Program-made: the position numbers and the translations under genes | The notes under the pieces: generated by a model | The model's database searches: none | The model's input: only the letters and a program-made list of their open reading frames with translations | Told to the model about the DNA's origin: nothing | NCBI GenBank assembly: GCA_963995505.1 | Contig: OZ023181.1 | Span: forward strand, 16,984,221 to 17,048,220 | Direction: 5' to 3' | DNA: 64,000 bases | DNA from: Hypericum androsaemum | Lineage: Eukaryota > Streptophyta > Magnoliopsida > Malpighiales > Hypericaceae | Shown: piece after piece, positions 9,747-21,062 of the stretch | Numbering within the stretch: position 1 is the stretch's first letter | Layout: every line of letters starts with the position of its first letter

Positions 9747-12700
9747 ATGGGAAACTCATCCAAGGACGACGATCCAGTAACCGACGACGGAGAGGCCTCC
9801 AGCGGCGGCGGCGCTCCCCCTTCCAACTCCAGCCTCTTCTCCGACGGCGAGCGCGTCCTCGCCTTCCACGGCCCCCGCATCTACGAGGCCAAGGCTCGTC
9901 CCCCCTCCCCTTCCTCTTCTCCCTAATTTCTTTTTTGGCAGAGTTTAGAGACGAGTTCGTAGCTTAGGGTTTTACCTCGAGCATTGCGACTTCCGATTCG
10001 AGTCTAACCTTGTTTAGGCGGATAATGATTGTGCTTTATGAACGGTTAATTTGACCTCTTCTCTCTCTCTCTCTCTCTCTGTTGAGGTTTTCTTTTCCTG
10101 ATTTCACTTGCGGGGGGAGCTTAGCGACTACTCGTAACTTGGGGTTTTATCTCGCGCAATGCAACTTCCGATTCGAGTCTAACCTTGTTTTGGTGGATAA
10201 GGATAGTTCTCTTGAACGGTTAATTTGTGAACTCGCGTTAGGTTTTCAGGATACTTCTTCTCTCACTCGCTTAAGGTTTTATTTTCCTGATTGCACTTGC
10301 AGGGCTTAGAGACTAGTCGGAACTTAGGGTTTTATCTTGTGCAAGTCAACTTCCAACTCATGTTCAACGTTGTAGTTAAGTGTATTAGATTAGTTCTCTT
10401 GTATGATTGATTTGATGCCTGGCATTAGGTTTTTAGGACATTTAGTTCGGGAGATGTTGCAGCATATTATATTCCATTTCTGCTCACCGTTTTTCTTTCA
10501 GTTGTTGCTTTGGTGTTTTACTGTTTTTCTCTTGCTTATTTGGGATATGGTTTTTGGTTTTGTAGGTTCAAAAAGCTGAGCTTCGGAAAAAAGAGTGGAA
10601 ATACTTTGTTCACTATCTCGTACGATCCTGAACAACTGTTTCTTTTCGGATTAATGGAAATTCATTTTGAGGATGTTGATTTCATTTGCCTACTGTTTTG
10701 CAGGGTTGGAATAAAAAGTGAGTCTTTCGATGTTCAATCCCCTTCGCTATGATTTACGGGACTCCACCTTTAGTTATTCTGTATACAACCTGACGTTCTA
10801 ATTGAACTGGTAGATAATGTTCTGCTTGGAAAATTTTACTCACTTTTTGGTGAAGCCAATTAGAACTGTGGATAAAGGGAATTGTATGCTATGAGATCCC
10901 TATGTATTAAGCTCTTGAATATCTTCGTCTGCCTGGGATGTTACAAGGAATTAGCTAGCTGGCTCATCTGTTTTAGGGTAAATGATTCTCTGGCCTCTAT
11001 ATGTCCAGTTAACAAAAAATCATGGTCATATATATGGGGTTACCAGTAGTGAAATGTGCAAGTGGCATGCATCTGACCTAAAAGTTGAGCATTTGTCCCT
11101 GTGTTGGTTTAGCTTATCTCTTTAAGGGTTTACGTTTTTGTAGCTAAAATGCCTCTAATAAGTTATGCATGTCCTTCTCGCTGATTAGAAATGCTAATAT
11201 ATCATTTTGGAGTAGTCATCTTTCATTGATCATTATCCCCTTTCTTAAAAGCGATACAAAAATCATTATGTAGCTTGGAAATATTGCCAACAGTTGGGAT
11301 GAATGGGTAAGCTCGGACCGACTATTGAAACATACTGAAGAGAACATCATGAAGCAGCAGGCTCTTGAGAAAAAGCAGTTGGCAGACAAGAGTTCAAAGC
11401 CAGGACGTTCTGGTCAAGCTAAGCCAAAAGCTTCCGGTGGTTAGTTCTGCCCTTATTTTAAGAAGTCATGCTCAGTTCTTCTGTATTTGTGCTTACCACA
11501 AGGTAGATTATGCCCCAACCATTAGTATTGATTCATATATCTTATACGTCTGCTATGTGTCAAAATCTATGAATCCTTCCAATCTCTTGAGATATGTCAT
11601 TGGAGTTCACAAGGCTCTGGCAATCATGGATTCGGTTTTCAGAATATGAAGTATCTCTGGGACTACTGTTTGTGCTTTATTCTCAACTAGTAGATGATTG
11701 ACTTGATTGACAACTGCGTATGTAAGAGCAGGCTGGTTTGCACAATCCAATTCCTTATTTTTTTTAACCTTGTACACGTCCCTGGAGACCTCATTCCATG
11801 CTGATTGCGAAGAGAAAATGACATCCAGGGATTAATTGAATCAATATTAGTAATGGCTTCTTCATTTTTTCCAGATACAAAGGTAGACAAGGAAGAGACG
11901 AAACCAAGTGGTTAGCTCCCTTTCCATTCCTCCATTTCTTTTTGCACTACGTATAAGTTGCATGCTCTGATTGTTCATCGCGTTCAATATCTTATTTTCT
12001 GTAATGGGTATATCTTGTATAATAGCATGATTTTAGATGGGGAAGATAAAATGACTTTGGAGTACTACAAATTAATGCGAGGGCATGAACCTCTAAAAGT
12101 TATGTCTATCTTCTTTTCTGTTTTCTTCACATACAAGTAGAATGCTAATTATGTCGTGGAGTACCAGAGCTTAGAACAATATATGCCATGGTTAACTTTA
12201 ATGACGAGGAGCCCAGAGATGAAAATAATTCAATGGTTTTGATCAACTTGCCTAATAGGGACAAAAGCGAAGAAGCGCAAGAACGACTCTAGCACTGAGG
12301 TAGTTTTTATATCCATTCATCTATTACTTCTTTATGCTTTTTCTTTGTTGAAGTGCTTGGAGATCTCAGTTTCTCTGCATGCTTCCCCCTTTGCTTGCAT
12401 GCTTCCCCCTTTATAGTTATGCTAAGACTTAACCTGTTCTAGCTTCCACTAGTAACATGTGGCTTAGATTTTCTCCTCCCAGCCTCCAAATTCTTCTGCA
12501 TATTTGCATATACTTGAAAATTATTTGCTACTTGGAAGAATAATTTAGTTCTTTCTTCTCTGTTGAAATTATCCCATGTTAAAACTAGTGAGTGGTTGGA
12601 CCCGTCTTATAGTAAGAGAAGTCCACCTACCTACTTAAGATTTTAGGTTGGATATGAAGGTTCAAACATGGTAGTTGGTACTAGAGTGGATTGATCATGC

Positions 12701-14883
12701 TACTCTTTGTCATACGACTCCCCATTTCGTGGTACGAGGGGCCAATTGCCCGTGCAAATTTTTGTCACACCACATGGAAAGTGATGAGTGGTCGGGCCCA
12801 ATTTTTAAGGAAGAGAACTCCACCTACCCATTGATTTCAAGTTTTGGGCCGGGTATAGAGGTTTTAGCATCCTCTCTTAAGTTTCTAGATATTTCATATG
12901 AGCTTGCACTTTAATTTCAGAAGCATAACTTTCGCCATTATAATTATCAGAAGGATAATACTCCTGTGGAAAAACACATCAAGATCCTCATTCCACCAAC
13001 TTTGAAGAAGCAGCTTGTTGATGATTGGGAATTTGTTTCACAAAATGACAAGGTTCGTAAAAAACTTTTTGCTTCAAGAGGTACATTGAGTTGACTATAG
13101 CTTTGCATTGGGGAGATTGGTTACTAAAATTGTTGGAGCGTCTTTTGTTTGCAGATTGTTAAACTTCCACGATCACCAACTGTAGATGAGATTTTGACAA
13201 AGTACCTGGAATACAGATCAAAGAAAGATGGAATGTGAGTTGTCTGGTACAACAAACGAGTTTCGTGTGTTAATTGAACACTTTTTTGTATTTGATACCT
13301 ATATATCTGTCTGTTTTCCTTGACTCCATGAACTTGATAAATTAGCCGTGGCAGACAGAAATTTCTTGCTTTTGCTGATCTATGGGACTGATCCTTAGCT
13401 GTCTACGTTTTATAGCACTTCTCTTTTGCAATTTGATGCAGGATTACTGATTCAACTGGAGAAATATTGAAAGGGATTAGATGTTACTTTGATAAAGCAT
13501 TGCCAGTCTTGTTGCTGTACAAAAAAGAGCGTCAACAGTATCAAGATGCTGTAAAAAATGATGTCTCCCCTTCAACTGTATATGGTGCTGAGCATTTACT
13601 TCGACTCTTTGGTATGCTTATATTTGGTCTGCTACTATGCATTTGCTATGTTCTCAAGTGTCATAAGGCATGCTATGTTATTAATTTAATGTTGTTTGGT
13701 AGCGAGGACTATCTTCTGCAGGATGCTCCTGTTCCTAGGATTTGTCCTCTTACACTGAATCGTTATTTCCTTTTCTTAAATGAATCAATCTTCAATTCTT
13801 TATTTCATATGTTTAAAGTCTTAGGGTGCAGTAGGCTAACAAAACGGGGTTGATCTTTGAACTTGGAACGACGTAGCTGTCGCTGTAATCATCTTCTTTA
13901 TTAAAACCTGAGATAGAGTTGGTCTGATGTTTTGCATATATGTCAAAGCACTTTTTTTTGCAAATGTTTCGTGTTTCTTGGGGAAGTTGATGCTTTCTTG
14001 GCTTTTACCTGGTGTATGATGGTAACTTTTAGTTTACTACAGCTGTTAGACGAATAGAATAATCCAACTCTATTAATCTTCTCATGTTAGCAGAATATGC
14101 CATCCTCTGGTGAGCTAACTTTGAGCTACAATTTTGCAGTTAAACTGCCTGAGCTTTTGGCATACGTCACTATTGAAGAAGAGACACTGAGCAGCCTGCA
14201 ACAGAAGCTACTCGACTTCCTCAAGTATGTCAGCTCTACTCTTGCTTGATTGAGATAGACTTTTTGTTTCGATAATGTTAAATTCATCACTGTTGAATTG
14301 GACAATGGCTTTATTGAATCAAGTGTTTCCTCAACACGTGCTAATTTGTTTTGATGGCGAATTTAGCCTAGCAATGTAAATTGTGGGGGTACTTCTGTAC
14401 CGAAACTGCAACATGGTTTTGGAGTTGTGCTCAAAAGCCGAATGATGGGTGACCGGAATCAAGTCTATGTATTGGGGACCCATCATCATGCACATTTAGG
14501 AAGCGTGGACATACTGAACTCGTATTTTAACTTCCTGACCATTTTATGTTGCATGTGGAGCATACTTGAAGTACTCATCTATATGGCCGGGGCGAACAAA
14601 TTCTGACCATTGCATTTTCCTTGTGCACGCATATCAGTTCTGAATATTCTGATCCACCTTTTCTCGCATAAATTATTAGAATGAAGTAACTGCTTTCTGT
14701 GATTGCTGAAGTTGAAGAAGCTTTTGATGTTATATGGACTGTATGCATGTTAGCTGCAGTTCATACGATAAAATTATTACCTTTGTTTGCAGATTTCTGC
14801 AGAAGAATCAGAGCACATTCTTCCTTTCAGCTTACGACGGAAGTAAACCTTCTGATGGCAAAGGCAAAGGGAAAGATGATTGA
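9747..14883 (+). CDS. MRG1: MRG-family chromodomain protein (H3K36me reader)
   Basis: Eleven exons encode 331 residues: 9747-9893, 10566-10619, 10704-10717, 11294-11439, 11875-11910, 12259-12299, 12921-13052, 13155-13234, 13442-13611, 14140-14224 and 14793-14883. Phases agree throughout, and Arabidopsis MRG1/2 are about 320-330 residues. Residues about 33-88 form the chromo/Tudor-knot domain ('VLAFHGPRIYEAK' joined to 'VHYLGWNKNWDEWV'). A basic linker ('KAKKRKN') follows, then an MRG domain from about residue 150 ('ILIPPTLKKQLVDDWEFV', 'PRSPTVDEILTKYLEYR', 'LPVLLLYKKERQQYQ'). Known role: nuclear reader of H3K4me3/H3K36me3 and NuA4-complex subunit promoting flowering-gene transcription. Exon 3 is a 14-base microexon. 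All introns are GT-AG except intron 1, where homology demands a GC donor at 9894. A GT-AG alternative (9898 to 10575) stays in frame but replaces VQKA by AP. HMA1 lies downstream, as in Arabidopsis. Confidence 0.93.
9937..10450 (+). repeat. imperfect tandem triplication in MRG intron 1
   Basis: Three units start near 9937, 10112 and 10302 (period about 175-190). Each contains a 'cttagggtttta.ctcg..gca' block followed by 'cgacttccgattcgagtcta' or its derivative and 'gaacggttaatttg'. Copy 1 also carries a CT microsatellite (10058-10080). Copies 1 and 2 end in 'ttttcctgat..cacttgc.g', which resembles a branch region plus acceptor. Confidence 0.75.
12577..12870 (+). repeat. two degenerate direct repeats in MRG intron 6
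   Basis: Blocks 'gtgagtggttggaccc...agaagtccacctacc...ggttggatatgaaggtt' (12588-12665) and 'gatgagtggtcgggccc...agaactccacctaccc...gggccgggtatagaggttt' (12782-12863) are related at an offset near 195 bp. The 'ttt.ggttggatatga' end also resembles the terminal part of the copia LTR at 61395-62465, so this may be decayed LTR sequence. Confidence 0.45.
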
Positions 14884-15747
14884 CAAAGGCCGTGTCTTGG
14901 TCGTCTTATGCCACTGTGAGCGGAAAATATGAAAGATTTCAATGTTGTAATCTGAAAGTTCCGATTTTTTTCCATTCAACTTTACAGTGCGATGACCCCT
15001 CAATAAAAAACTTTAGTTAGATGGAACACTCAATTCTTTGTCATACTTCGACCAATGTCTAGTAACCAATATCTGCTTTACATCGTAACCTCCTGGTCCC
15101 AGGTATAATGATAATGAGTAAAAGGGTGAATATATGATGCGAATCGTAGCAGCCATCTCAAGGTTCTTGTTTAGTTGGATATAACACGTCGAGTTTTTAC
15201 AACACAATCTGATCTGTAACGATCACGTCGGGTCTTGTCGCATTGTTAGTAGGGTTTGGATCAATATTTGTGAATGACATCCATTAACCTATAGATGCGA
15301 GATGACAGTAGAGGTATGAACACAGTGGAAGATACAATGTGACTACAGGATGACAGCCGCATGACTTTGTTCGATCATTCGGCCGTGGGCTTATTGTTCA
15401 GGGTAAGGGCCTTTTTTGGGCGAATGAACGAGAGAATTTAGGACAATCTTCGCAGCAGAGGCGAATAATTAGAAAGCTTTTCACGAAAGACCTGAGCAAG
15501 GAGAATTATTAGGGAGAGAGGTCTTCTTTTTGAATTTCTGCAATTAATAGTCGAGTACTCTTACATCTTATTTTAAAGTAACTCTTGTTGCTAAAATATC
15601 ATTATTCAACGCAAAATCTCAGCGGATAGTCAATCATCCAAGAGAACAAAAGAATCTGTTACATTTTTCATAGTATCTCCTCTTCTCTTATTCACAGATT
15701 AATTCTCTATTTTTTTTTCTTAATTATAGTTTTTATTTTTTATCAAG
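14884..15747. other. MRG 3' flank, no recognisable feature
   Basis: Contains the MRG 3' UTR (an AATAAA occurs near 15001) followed by AT-rich DNA without supported genes or shared repeats. Confidence 0.45.
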
Positions 15748-15755
15748 TTCTAATC

Positions 15756-16175
15756 ATTATTTTAAAAGATGCGGGTTGACCGGTCGGACCATGAATCAGA
15801 AGGTTTATCGGGTCGGACATCAACCTAACGAACTGGCTATTTTCTGGTCAGACCAAATGGTTGAACTAAAAAAGTGACCCAAAAAATTTTGGTTCGTTAG
15901 GTTTGCAAAAAAAGTGAATAACCAAGCCTCAACTTACCGTATTTTACCATTTTCGTTCTAACTTCCAACCCTAGAATTAAAAAACCTTCCTCGGCACATG
16001 TATTTGATTCTATTTGTGCATGTATTTGATGATTTTTAAAGGTGTGAGTGTGATTACATATACGACTATATATATATATAATTTCAAAAAATATTTTGTT
16101 TAATAATAAAAAGGCCTGGTCCGACCGGTTGACCCAAAGGTCGGACCAAAATTTAGTTCATTTTTTAAAACAATG
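15756..16175. mobile_element. hAT-type MITE, 420 bp
   Basis: Terminal inverted repeats 'CATTATTTTAAAA' (left) and 'CATTGTTTTAAAA' (right, complement) are followed inward by 'ggttgaccggtcggacca' and its right-hand counterpart. It is flanked by 8-bp near-identical duplications, gttctaat (15748-15755) and attctaat (16176-16183). An 8-bp duplication and a CA..GTTTTAAAA-like terminus are typical of hAT MITEs. No transposase is encoded. Confidence 0.75.
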
Positions 16176-16949
16176 ATTCTAATACTTATTATTTATTTTA
16201 GGGAAAATTATGCTCACGTCCCTGTAGTTTGGTTTTCCTCCCTCTCGGGTCCCTAGGTTTCTAAAATATATGTTGTTGTCCCTCGACTTTGATTTTAGAT
16301 ACTCTCGAGTCCCTAGATAACGTCAGTACCCATTTTTTTATTTTTTTGGTCATGGAAATGACCAAAATATTATTAAATTAAAAAAATAAAAAGTTACCTT
16401 CTTCAACCTATTGAACACCATAAACACCAACCAATATCAAGAACCCTAAATAATCAAGATTCCTAAATCAACCTTCGCAACCAATCATTAAAACCCAGAA
16501 AATACAGAACCAAGAGGCAAACAACTACCAGAGACATATTTCATAAACTTCACTTCTTGATCCTTCCCCATCTCATCCAATTCGTAGAAACCACCATTTC
16601 TCTAGAACACCAGAAAACCAAACAGTGACCTCCATTTTTTGTCGTGAAGCTTCCTATACAAGGCCTCCATCTGAAACGAGAAAAAAAATGCAAAAAGGAG
16701 CAACAAAAATGAAAACCCAATTAGCGAATTGTACGAGAAACAAAATTGCATCGACAAGAAGCGAGAAAGCTACCACCTTTAATGATTACGGGATGAGAAA
16801 CCCTAGAGGCTTGAGCACGGTTCAATTGGAGGAGCACAGAATCGAGTCAGAGCAAACCCAAAGTGGGTCGATTAGGGTTTCCAGGAATTAGGGAACGTGG
16901 TCGATTTTAAAGCTGGAAATCTTCTTCGAGTTACAAACAATTACTACTG

Positions 16950-17332
16950 TGTTACGTGGAGGATGACGTAGGAGTCTAGAGTGCGAACGACCGAAAGATG
17001 AAAGAGTGACAGACGACCGAAGAACTAACAGGCGATACATGTAATATCTACTTTATTAAGTTGTTGGGCATGTGTCTTATGTTAAGTCCATTTAGACTTA
17101 TTTTAACTTGTTGTCTAATTTTTGGTTGTTAAGCCCACTAGTGGCATTCTAGGTTGTTTGGGTTATAAATATAAGAACAATGGACGGAGAAAGGGCTTTT
17201 GGCCGTTTTAATGAAGTTGGTTATTAAGGTGTTGCACATTGATAAAGAAAATTCTTCTAAAACTCCCTAAGGTTAGGCTGTTTAGAGGTTGGCTCTCCTC
17301 GAGTTGCTCCTAGAGAGATTTACCGTGTAACA
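16950..17332 (+). repeat. 5' LTR
   Basis: Begins tgttacgtgg and ends ccgtgtaaca (TG...CA). It contains a TATA-like 'ttataaatataag' near 17164, which would start the element's transcript inside the LTR. Confidence 0.9.
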
Positions 17333-17333
17333 A

Positions 17334-17347
17334 TTGATATCAGAGCC
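17334..17347 (+). other. primer-binding site (initiator Met tRNA type)
   Basis: 'ttgatatcagagcc' differs by one or two bases from the tggtatcagagcc class of plant primer-binding sites, one base after the LTR end. Confidence 0.75.
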
Positions 17348-17380
17348 AACGTTCCTTGGCTGGCATGGGTTTCAATTACG

Positions 17381-17773
17381 ATGAATGGCGAAGAACTGAG
17401 GCTTGTCGAAGAACTAAAGGCTTCTTTCAACGAGCAGATGGATGAGTTGATGGATCGCTTTACTGAGTTATTCTGCAACTTAATAGTCGATAGAGAGGAG
17501 GACGAGGACCAGGAAGACAAAGACGTGGAGAAAGTAGAGGAGGAAGCCAATGCGATTGTCTCTGATGTCGAGCTGGATAGCAAGACCGTTGAGCTGTATG
17601 GCGAGACTGTCGAGCCTGACGAGGAGCCTCTAAAGAAGATGGGAGATCCCTTGGTGGTGGTCATTAAGGAGAATCAGGATGCCTTCCAGGAGGTCAAGGG
17701 GGAAGCCATTCCTGAAGGTAAGTTTGAATCTGAGTTAATTGAGGCTGAGTTGTATGCGAATACAGTTAAATGA
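17381..17773 (+). CDS. gag-like acidic coiled-coil ORF of the LTR element
   Basis: 130 codons starting 48 bases after the LTR. The N-terminus 'LVEELKASFNEQMDELMDRF' is amphipathic and resembles the start of retrotransposon gag proteins. The remainder is very acidic (runs of E and D), without a zinc knuckle. No capsid domain could be recognised. It ends where an in-frame stop precedes the next, larger ORF by 54 bases. Function unknown; it could be a gag remnant or part of a captured host gene. Confidence 0.5.
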   Translation: MNGEELRLVEELKASFNEQMDELMDRFTELFCNLIVDREEDEDQEDKDVEKVEEEANAIVSDVELDSKTVELYGETVEPDEEPLKKMGDPLVVVIKENQDAFQEVKGEAIPEGKFESELIEAELYANTVK

Positions 17774-17827
17774 ATTGATCTATATGAGTGCATTAAGCAA
17801 CCCAAACGTTTAGGGAAGATTCGATCG

Positions 17828-18883
17828 ATGGCAGAACTTGATGAGAAAGGAGGTTGTAGGACATTAGATGTTGGCCTTGGTGAGTTTGGTTGCGACTTTT
17901 CTGTTGTAAAATTAAGTAAGGAAGGGAAGGTAAGAGATGCACAGAAGTTGTTTGATGAAATGCCTCAATGTGGTTTTAGACAGTTTGGCAATGTAAGAGC
18001 TACTTGGATAGATGCACAGAAGGTGTTCGACATAATGCTCGAAAGAGGAATTGCACAGGAGGGTCCTGAAGTTCTGGTAGTTATTGTGGGTGGTCATTTT
18101 GTTGCTTGTGTTGAAAGGACTGGTGTTAAAGATGTTGGTTCGCCTTTCGTTGGTGGTGTCATTGGTGCGAGTTCTAATGTTATAGGTTTGGAGGTGAAGG
18201 GTAAAGATGCTATGATTGGTTGTGCGGAGGTGCTTGGAGAAGTTAAACAGGGTGAAGTTCATTATGCCGCTGCTATTTCTAAAGAGAGTGAGGCTGCCTG
18301 GAATGCACTAATGAGTGAACTGGAATTTGTTTCAGCTTACAGCAGATTTGTTGATGATAAGAATGGTGATAAGTTGGATGGTAACAATGTTGAAATATTG
18401 AGTGCCAAAGACCATTCTAGTGTTAAAGTGGAATCTGTGGTGATTGAAAGAGTTCAAGGTAAAAAGGCCAAAATTGAGAAGGTGGCTAGACTTGGTGGTA
18501 ATGCAAATAATGAAAAGTTAGTAAAGGTACCAATTGATGTTGCATTAAGTATTCAAATGCCTCATGTTTTCACCTTACAAGGCAAGCTTCTGTTGATCAC
18601 CACTTTAAAAATGGTCAAAGATTATGTGGACAGCAAAGCAAGCACCATCAAAAATTATGATCTTGCCATTTCCTATTCTTGTAGGGTGCTTCATGGTCAA
18701 GATTTGGGTAAATCCTTGGCAGAATTAAATATGCATAGCATGCAAGCTTTGATTGAGGTTCGTCGTGAGAAAATCTCAAGTTCCTATAGAAGTGCCTATG
18801 GTGAGGGACGTGCGTCTGGTGTAAATTGTTCTATTCCCAGGTCTTCTGCTGCTGGGCACGATGATGTGGTAATGACAAATTAG
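17828..18883 (+). CDS. chimeric ORF with PPR-like segment inside the LTR element
   Basis: 351 codons, uninterrupted. Residues about 26-48 ('VVKLSKEGKVRDAQKLFDEM') match the pentatricopeptide-repeat consensus, and 'WIDAQKVFDIMLERG' (about 60-74) looks like part of a second repeat. The following Gly/Val-rich part, a lysine-rich middle ('VQGKKAKIEKVARLGGN') and the C-terminus are not recognised. The PPR part is far too short for a working organelle RNA-binding protein. The most economical reading is host gene pieces joined within a retrotransposon and kept open. It could be translated from the LTR transcript, but being the second ORF it would need re-initiation or splicing. Confidence 0.5.
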   Translation: MAELDEKGGCRTLDVGLGEFGCDFSVVKLSKEGKVRDAQKLFDEMPQCGFRQFGNVRATWIDAQKVFDIMLERGIAQEGPEVLVVIVGGHFVACVERTGVKDVGSPFVGGVIGASSNVIGLEVKGKDAMIGCAEVLGEVKQGEVHYAAAISKESEAAWNALMSELEFVSAYSRFVDDKNGDKLDGNNVEILSAKDHSSVKVESVVIERVQGKKAKIEKVARLGGNANNEKLVKVPIDVALSIQMPHVFTLQGKLLLITTLKMVKDYVDSKASTIKNYDLAISYSCRVLHGQDLGKSLAELNMHSMQALIEVRREKISSSYRSAYGEGRASGVNCSIPRSSAAGHDDVVMTN

Positions 18884-19203
18884 AGTAGTTTTATGTTTCA
18901 CTCTTCCGATACTGCTAGCAGAGCTTTTCAATTCTGTTATTTTTATTTCAGTGGCTCCAGGCTGACGTTACATCCATCAACAAGCACGAGCAACGGTGAT
19001 CATAAGTTAGCCCATTTACTTTTGTTGAACCGAAGATGTTCTGGTCCTGGCAGAGCAATATAGACCTTGTAATTGTCAAAGATTATGTTGGCAATGTCAA
19101 TTATATTGTCGATTTAGCTTCTATTAATGATATTTATGAATTATGTCAAGCACCAAAGACCCTCAACTTTTCTTGCTCCTAGAGGACAAGAAACTTAAGC
19201 AGT

Positions 19204-19530
19204 GTGGATTGTTGCATAAATGGTATGACAGATGTTGATAGAGAGAGGACACTTTGGTTTATGGCTCATTTTCATGTCCCAGGGTGTAATAGCAATAAGA
19301 TTTATCATGGTGTACAATATGGAGTTACCAATATGGGAAAAGGTTGGGTTGCTACATTGACTTTAGGGATACATGACATTGATGAAGTTGCCAACTCTGT
19401 GGATTTATTTGATGACTTCAATAAAAACCCCTACGCTGATAGCTATTGGAAGAGCTCTACAGTTGCCAATACAGCTGCTGGCAAGGACACAATTGCAACT
19501 TTGCTAGCTGCATTAATAGAGGACGTGTAA
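19204..19530 (+). CDS. unrecognised ORF in the LTR element
   Basis: 108 codons, with acceptable codon use and no recognised domain ('NPYADSYWKSSTVANTAAGK' is its most distinctive part). Another short acidic frame follows (about 19600-19715). It may be a third exon-like piece of captured sequence. No function is proposed. Confidence 0.3.
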   Translation: MDCCINGMTDVDRERTLWFMAHFHVPGCNSNKIYHGVQYGVTNMGKGWVATLTLGIHDIDEVANSVDLFDDFNKNPYADSYWKSSTVANTAAGKDTIATLLAALIEDV

Positions 19531-20156
19531 GTAACTATTTACTGTGAGAGTGTGTATCTCAGGGCAATAGTGATGAAGGTCTCAACGTGGATGCAGCTTC
19601 CTCGTGAATCTTTTGATGAAGATGTACTGCTTAATTCAAATAATGGCTTTGAAGATGATAAAGCTCATAATGATGACACTTCTCTTGAGGATGGTGATGA
19701 CATGTCAAAGTCATAGGAAGCAAAATCATTTATAATTGTTGAGAATGATTCTACTGTAATGATTTTGATAATGGGTTCAAAATATCAATGTTGAGGTTAA
19801 GCTCTTCAATGTATATAGTTCACTGGGTAAGGTTTCGTTGCTTCACAGGTATGGATTTGTAGAGCCAATTGATCCTTATGATATTGTTAACATTGACATG
19901 GAATTAGTGGTGCAATGGAGCTTGGAATCATTCTTTAGCTATTATGCTTGGTCAAGAATGTTGTTGTGGTAAACATTGGACGTCTATAGCTGCGTAAACC
20001 AGGAAGATGAATTGATTTTCAATGAGAGAGAATCCCAAATTCCACTTGTAGGTTCTTTTATACATAATACTGCTAGCATATAGAGTTTGTCATGATCTCG
20101 ACCTCAAAACTTGCTACTCTTGTTCCTTGAGGATAAGAAACTTAAGCGGGGTGCAT

Positions 20157-20539
20157 TGTTACGTGGAGGATGACGTAGGAGCCTAGAGCGCGGACGACCG
20201 AAAGATGAAAGAGTGACAGACGACCGAAGAACTAATAAGTGATACATGTAATAGCTACTTTATTAAGTTGTTGGGCATGTGTCTTATGTTAAGCCCATTT
20301 AGACTTATTTTAACTTGCTGTCTAGTTTTCGGTTGTTAAGTCCATTAGTGGCATTCTAGGTTGTCTGGGTTATAAATATAAGAATAATGGACGGAGAAAG
20401 AGCTTTTCGCCATTTTAATGAAGTTGGTTATTAAGGTGTTGATCATTGATAAAGAAAATTTATCTAAAACTCTCTAAGGTTAGGCTGTTTAGAGTTTGGC
20501 TCTCCTCGAGTTACTCCTGGAGAGATTTACCATGTAATA
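20157..20539 (+). repeat. 3' LTR
   Basis: The same length as the 5' LTR (383 bp), beginning tgttacgtgg and ending catgtaata, where the final CA has become TA. It is preceded by 'aagcggggtgcat', a plausible polypurine tract. Confidence 0.9.
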
Positions 20540-21062
20540 TACTAACGCAGCTCGACATCATCTTGCCGCCGAAGAGCTTCTAGTGTGGGCGGCGGTGGGC
20601 AGGGAGATGCTTGTTCGACATCGAGGGGATGCTGGCGGGTTTTAGTTTGAACCCACTCTTGCCTCTACTCAGATTTTTCCAAAGGCTGGAGATTTGAAAA
20701 GTGGAATTTGTGAGATTTTTAATTTTTTATTGCCTCTTAATTAGTTGCCATTCAGAAATTGAAATTTTGTTTCTTCTTCATGTTGAATTAATGGTTTAGA
20801 GGAAGAAGATGACCATGTTTGGTTTCATTTTTTAATATTTTTATGTTAAGGGTATATAAGTCATTTTCATGACCAAAAAATAAAAAAAATGGGTGCTGAC
20901 ATCATCCAGGGACCCGAGAGTATCTAAAACCAAAGTCGAGGGATTTTATGAACTTAGGGACCCGAGAGGGAGGAAAACCAAACTACAGGGATGTGAGCAT
21001 AATTTTTCCTTTATTTTATTATTAAGACTTGGTAGGGAGGCGTATAGCTATTAGGAAGAGAG

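Larger units (their letters stand above)
16950..20539 (+). mobile_element. non-autonomous LTR retrotransposon with chimeric ORFs
   Basis: Two direct LTRs of 383 bp each (16950-17332 and 20157-20539) bracket a 2.8 kb interior. A primer-binding site resembling the initiator-Met tRNA type follows the left LTR, and a purine-rich stretch precedes the right LTR. Flanking 5-mers are tactg and tacta, a one-base-different target duplication. I count about 28 substitutions between LTRs (roughly 7%), most of them C/T or G/A transitions, so it is not recent. There is no protease, integrase, reverse transcriptase or RNase H. Instead there are three open frames, one with PPR-like motifs. This is the structure of a trans-mobilised element that has picked up host sequence, as maize Bs1 did. 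Confidence 0.88.
16201..21009. mobile_element. Mutator-like element (MULE) with long TIRs and a nested LTR element
   Basis: Left terminus 'GGGAAAATTATGCTCAC' and right terminus 'GTGAGCATAATTTTTCC' are inverted copies, and inverted similarity extends about 140 bp inward on each side (to about 16345 and from about 20868). It is flanked by the exact 9-bp duplication tttatttta (16192-16200 and 21010-21018), the size made by Mutator transposases; the word is AT-rich, so weaker as proof than those of the sister copies. The interior is non-coding apart from a 3.6 kb LTR retrotransposon that landed inside (16950-20539). Without it the element would be about 1.2 kb. No transposase is present, so it is non-autonomous. 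Family members lie at 31642, 40409 and 56359. Confidence 0.9.
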
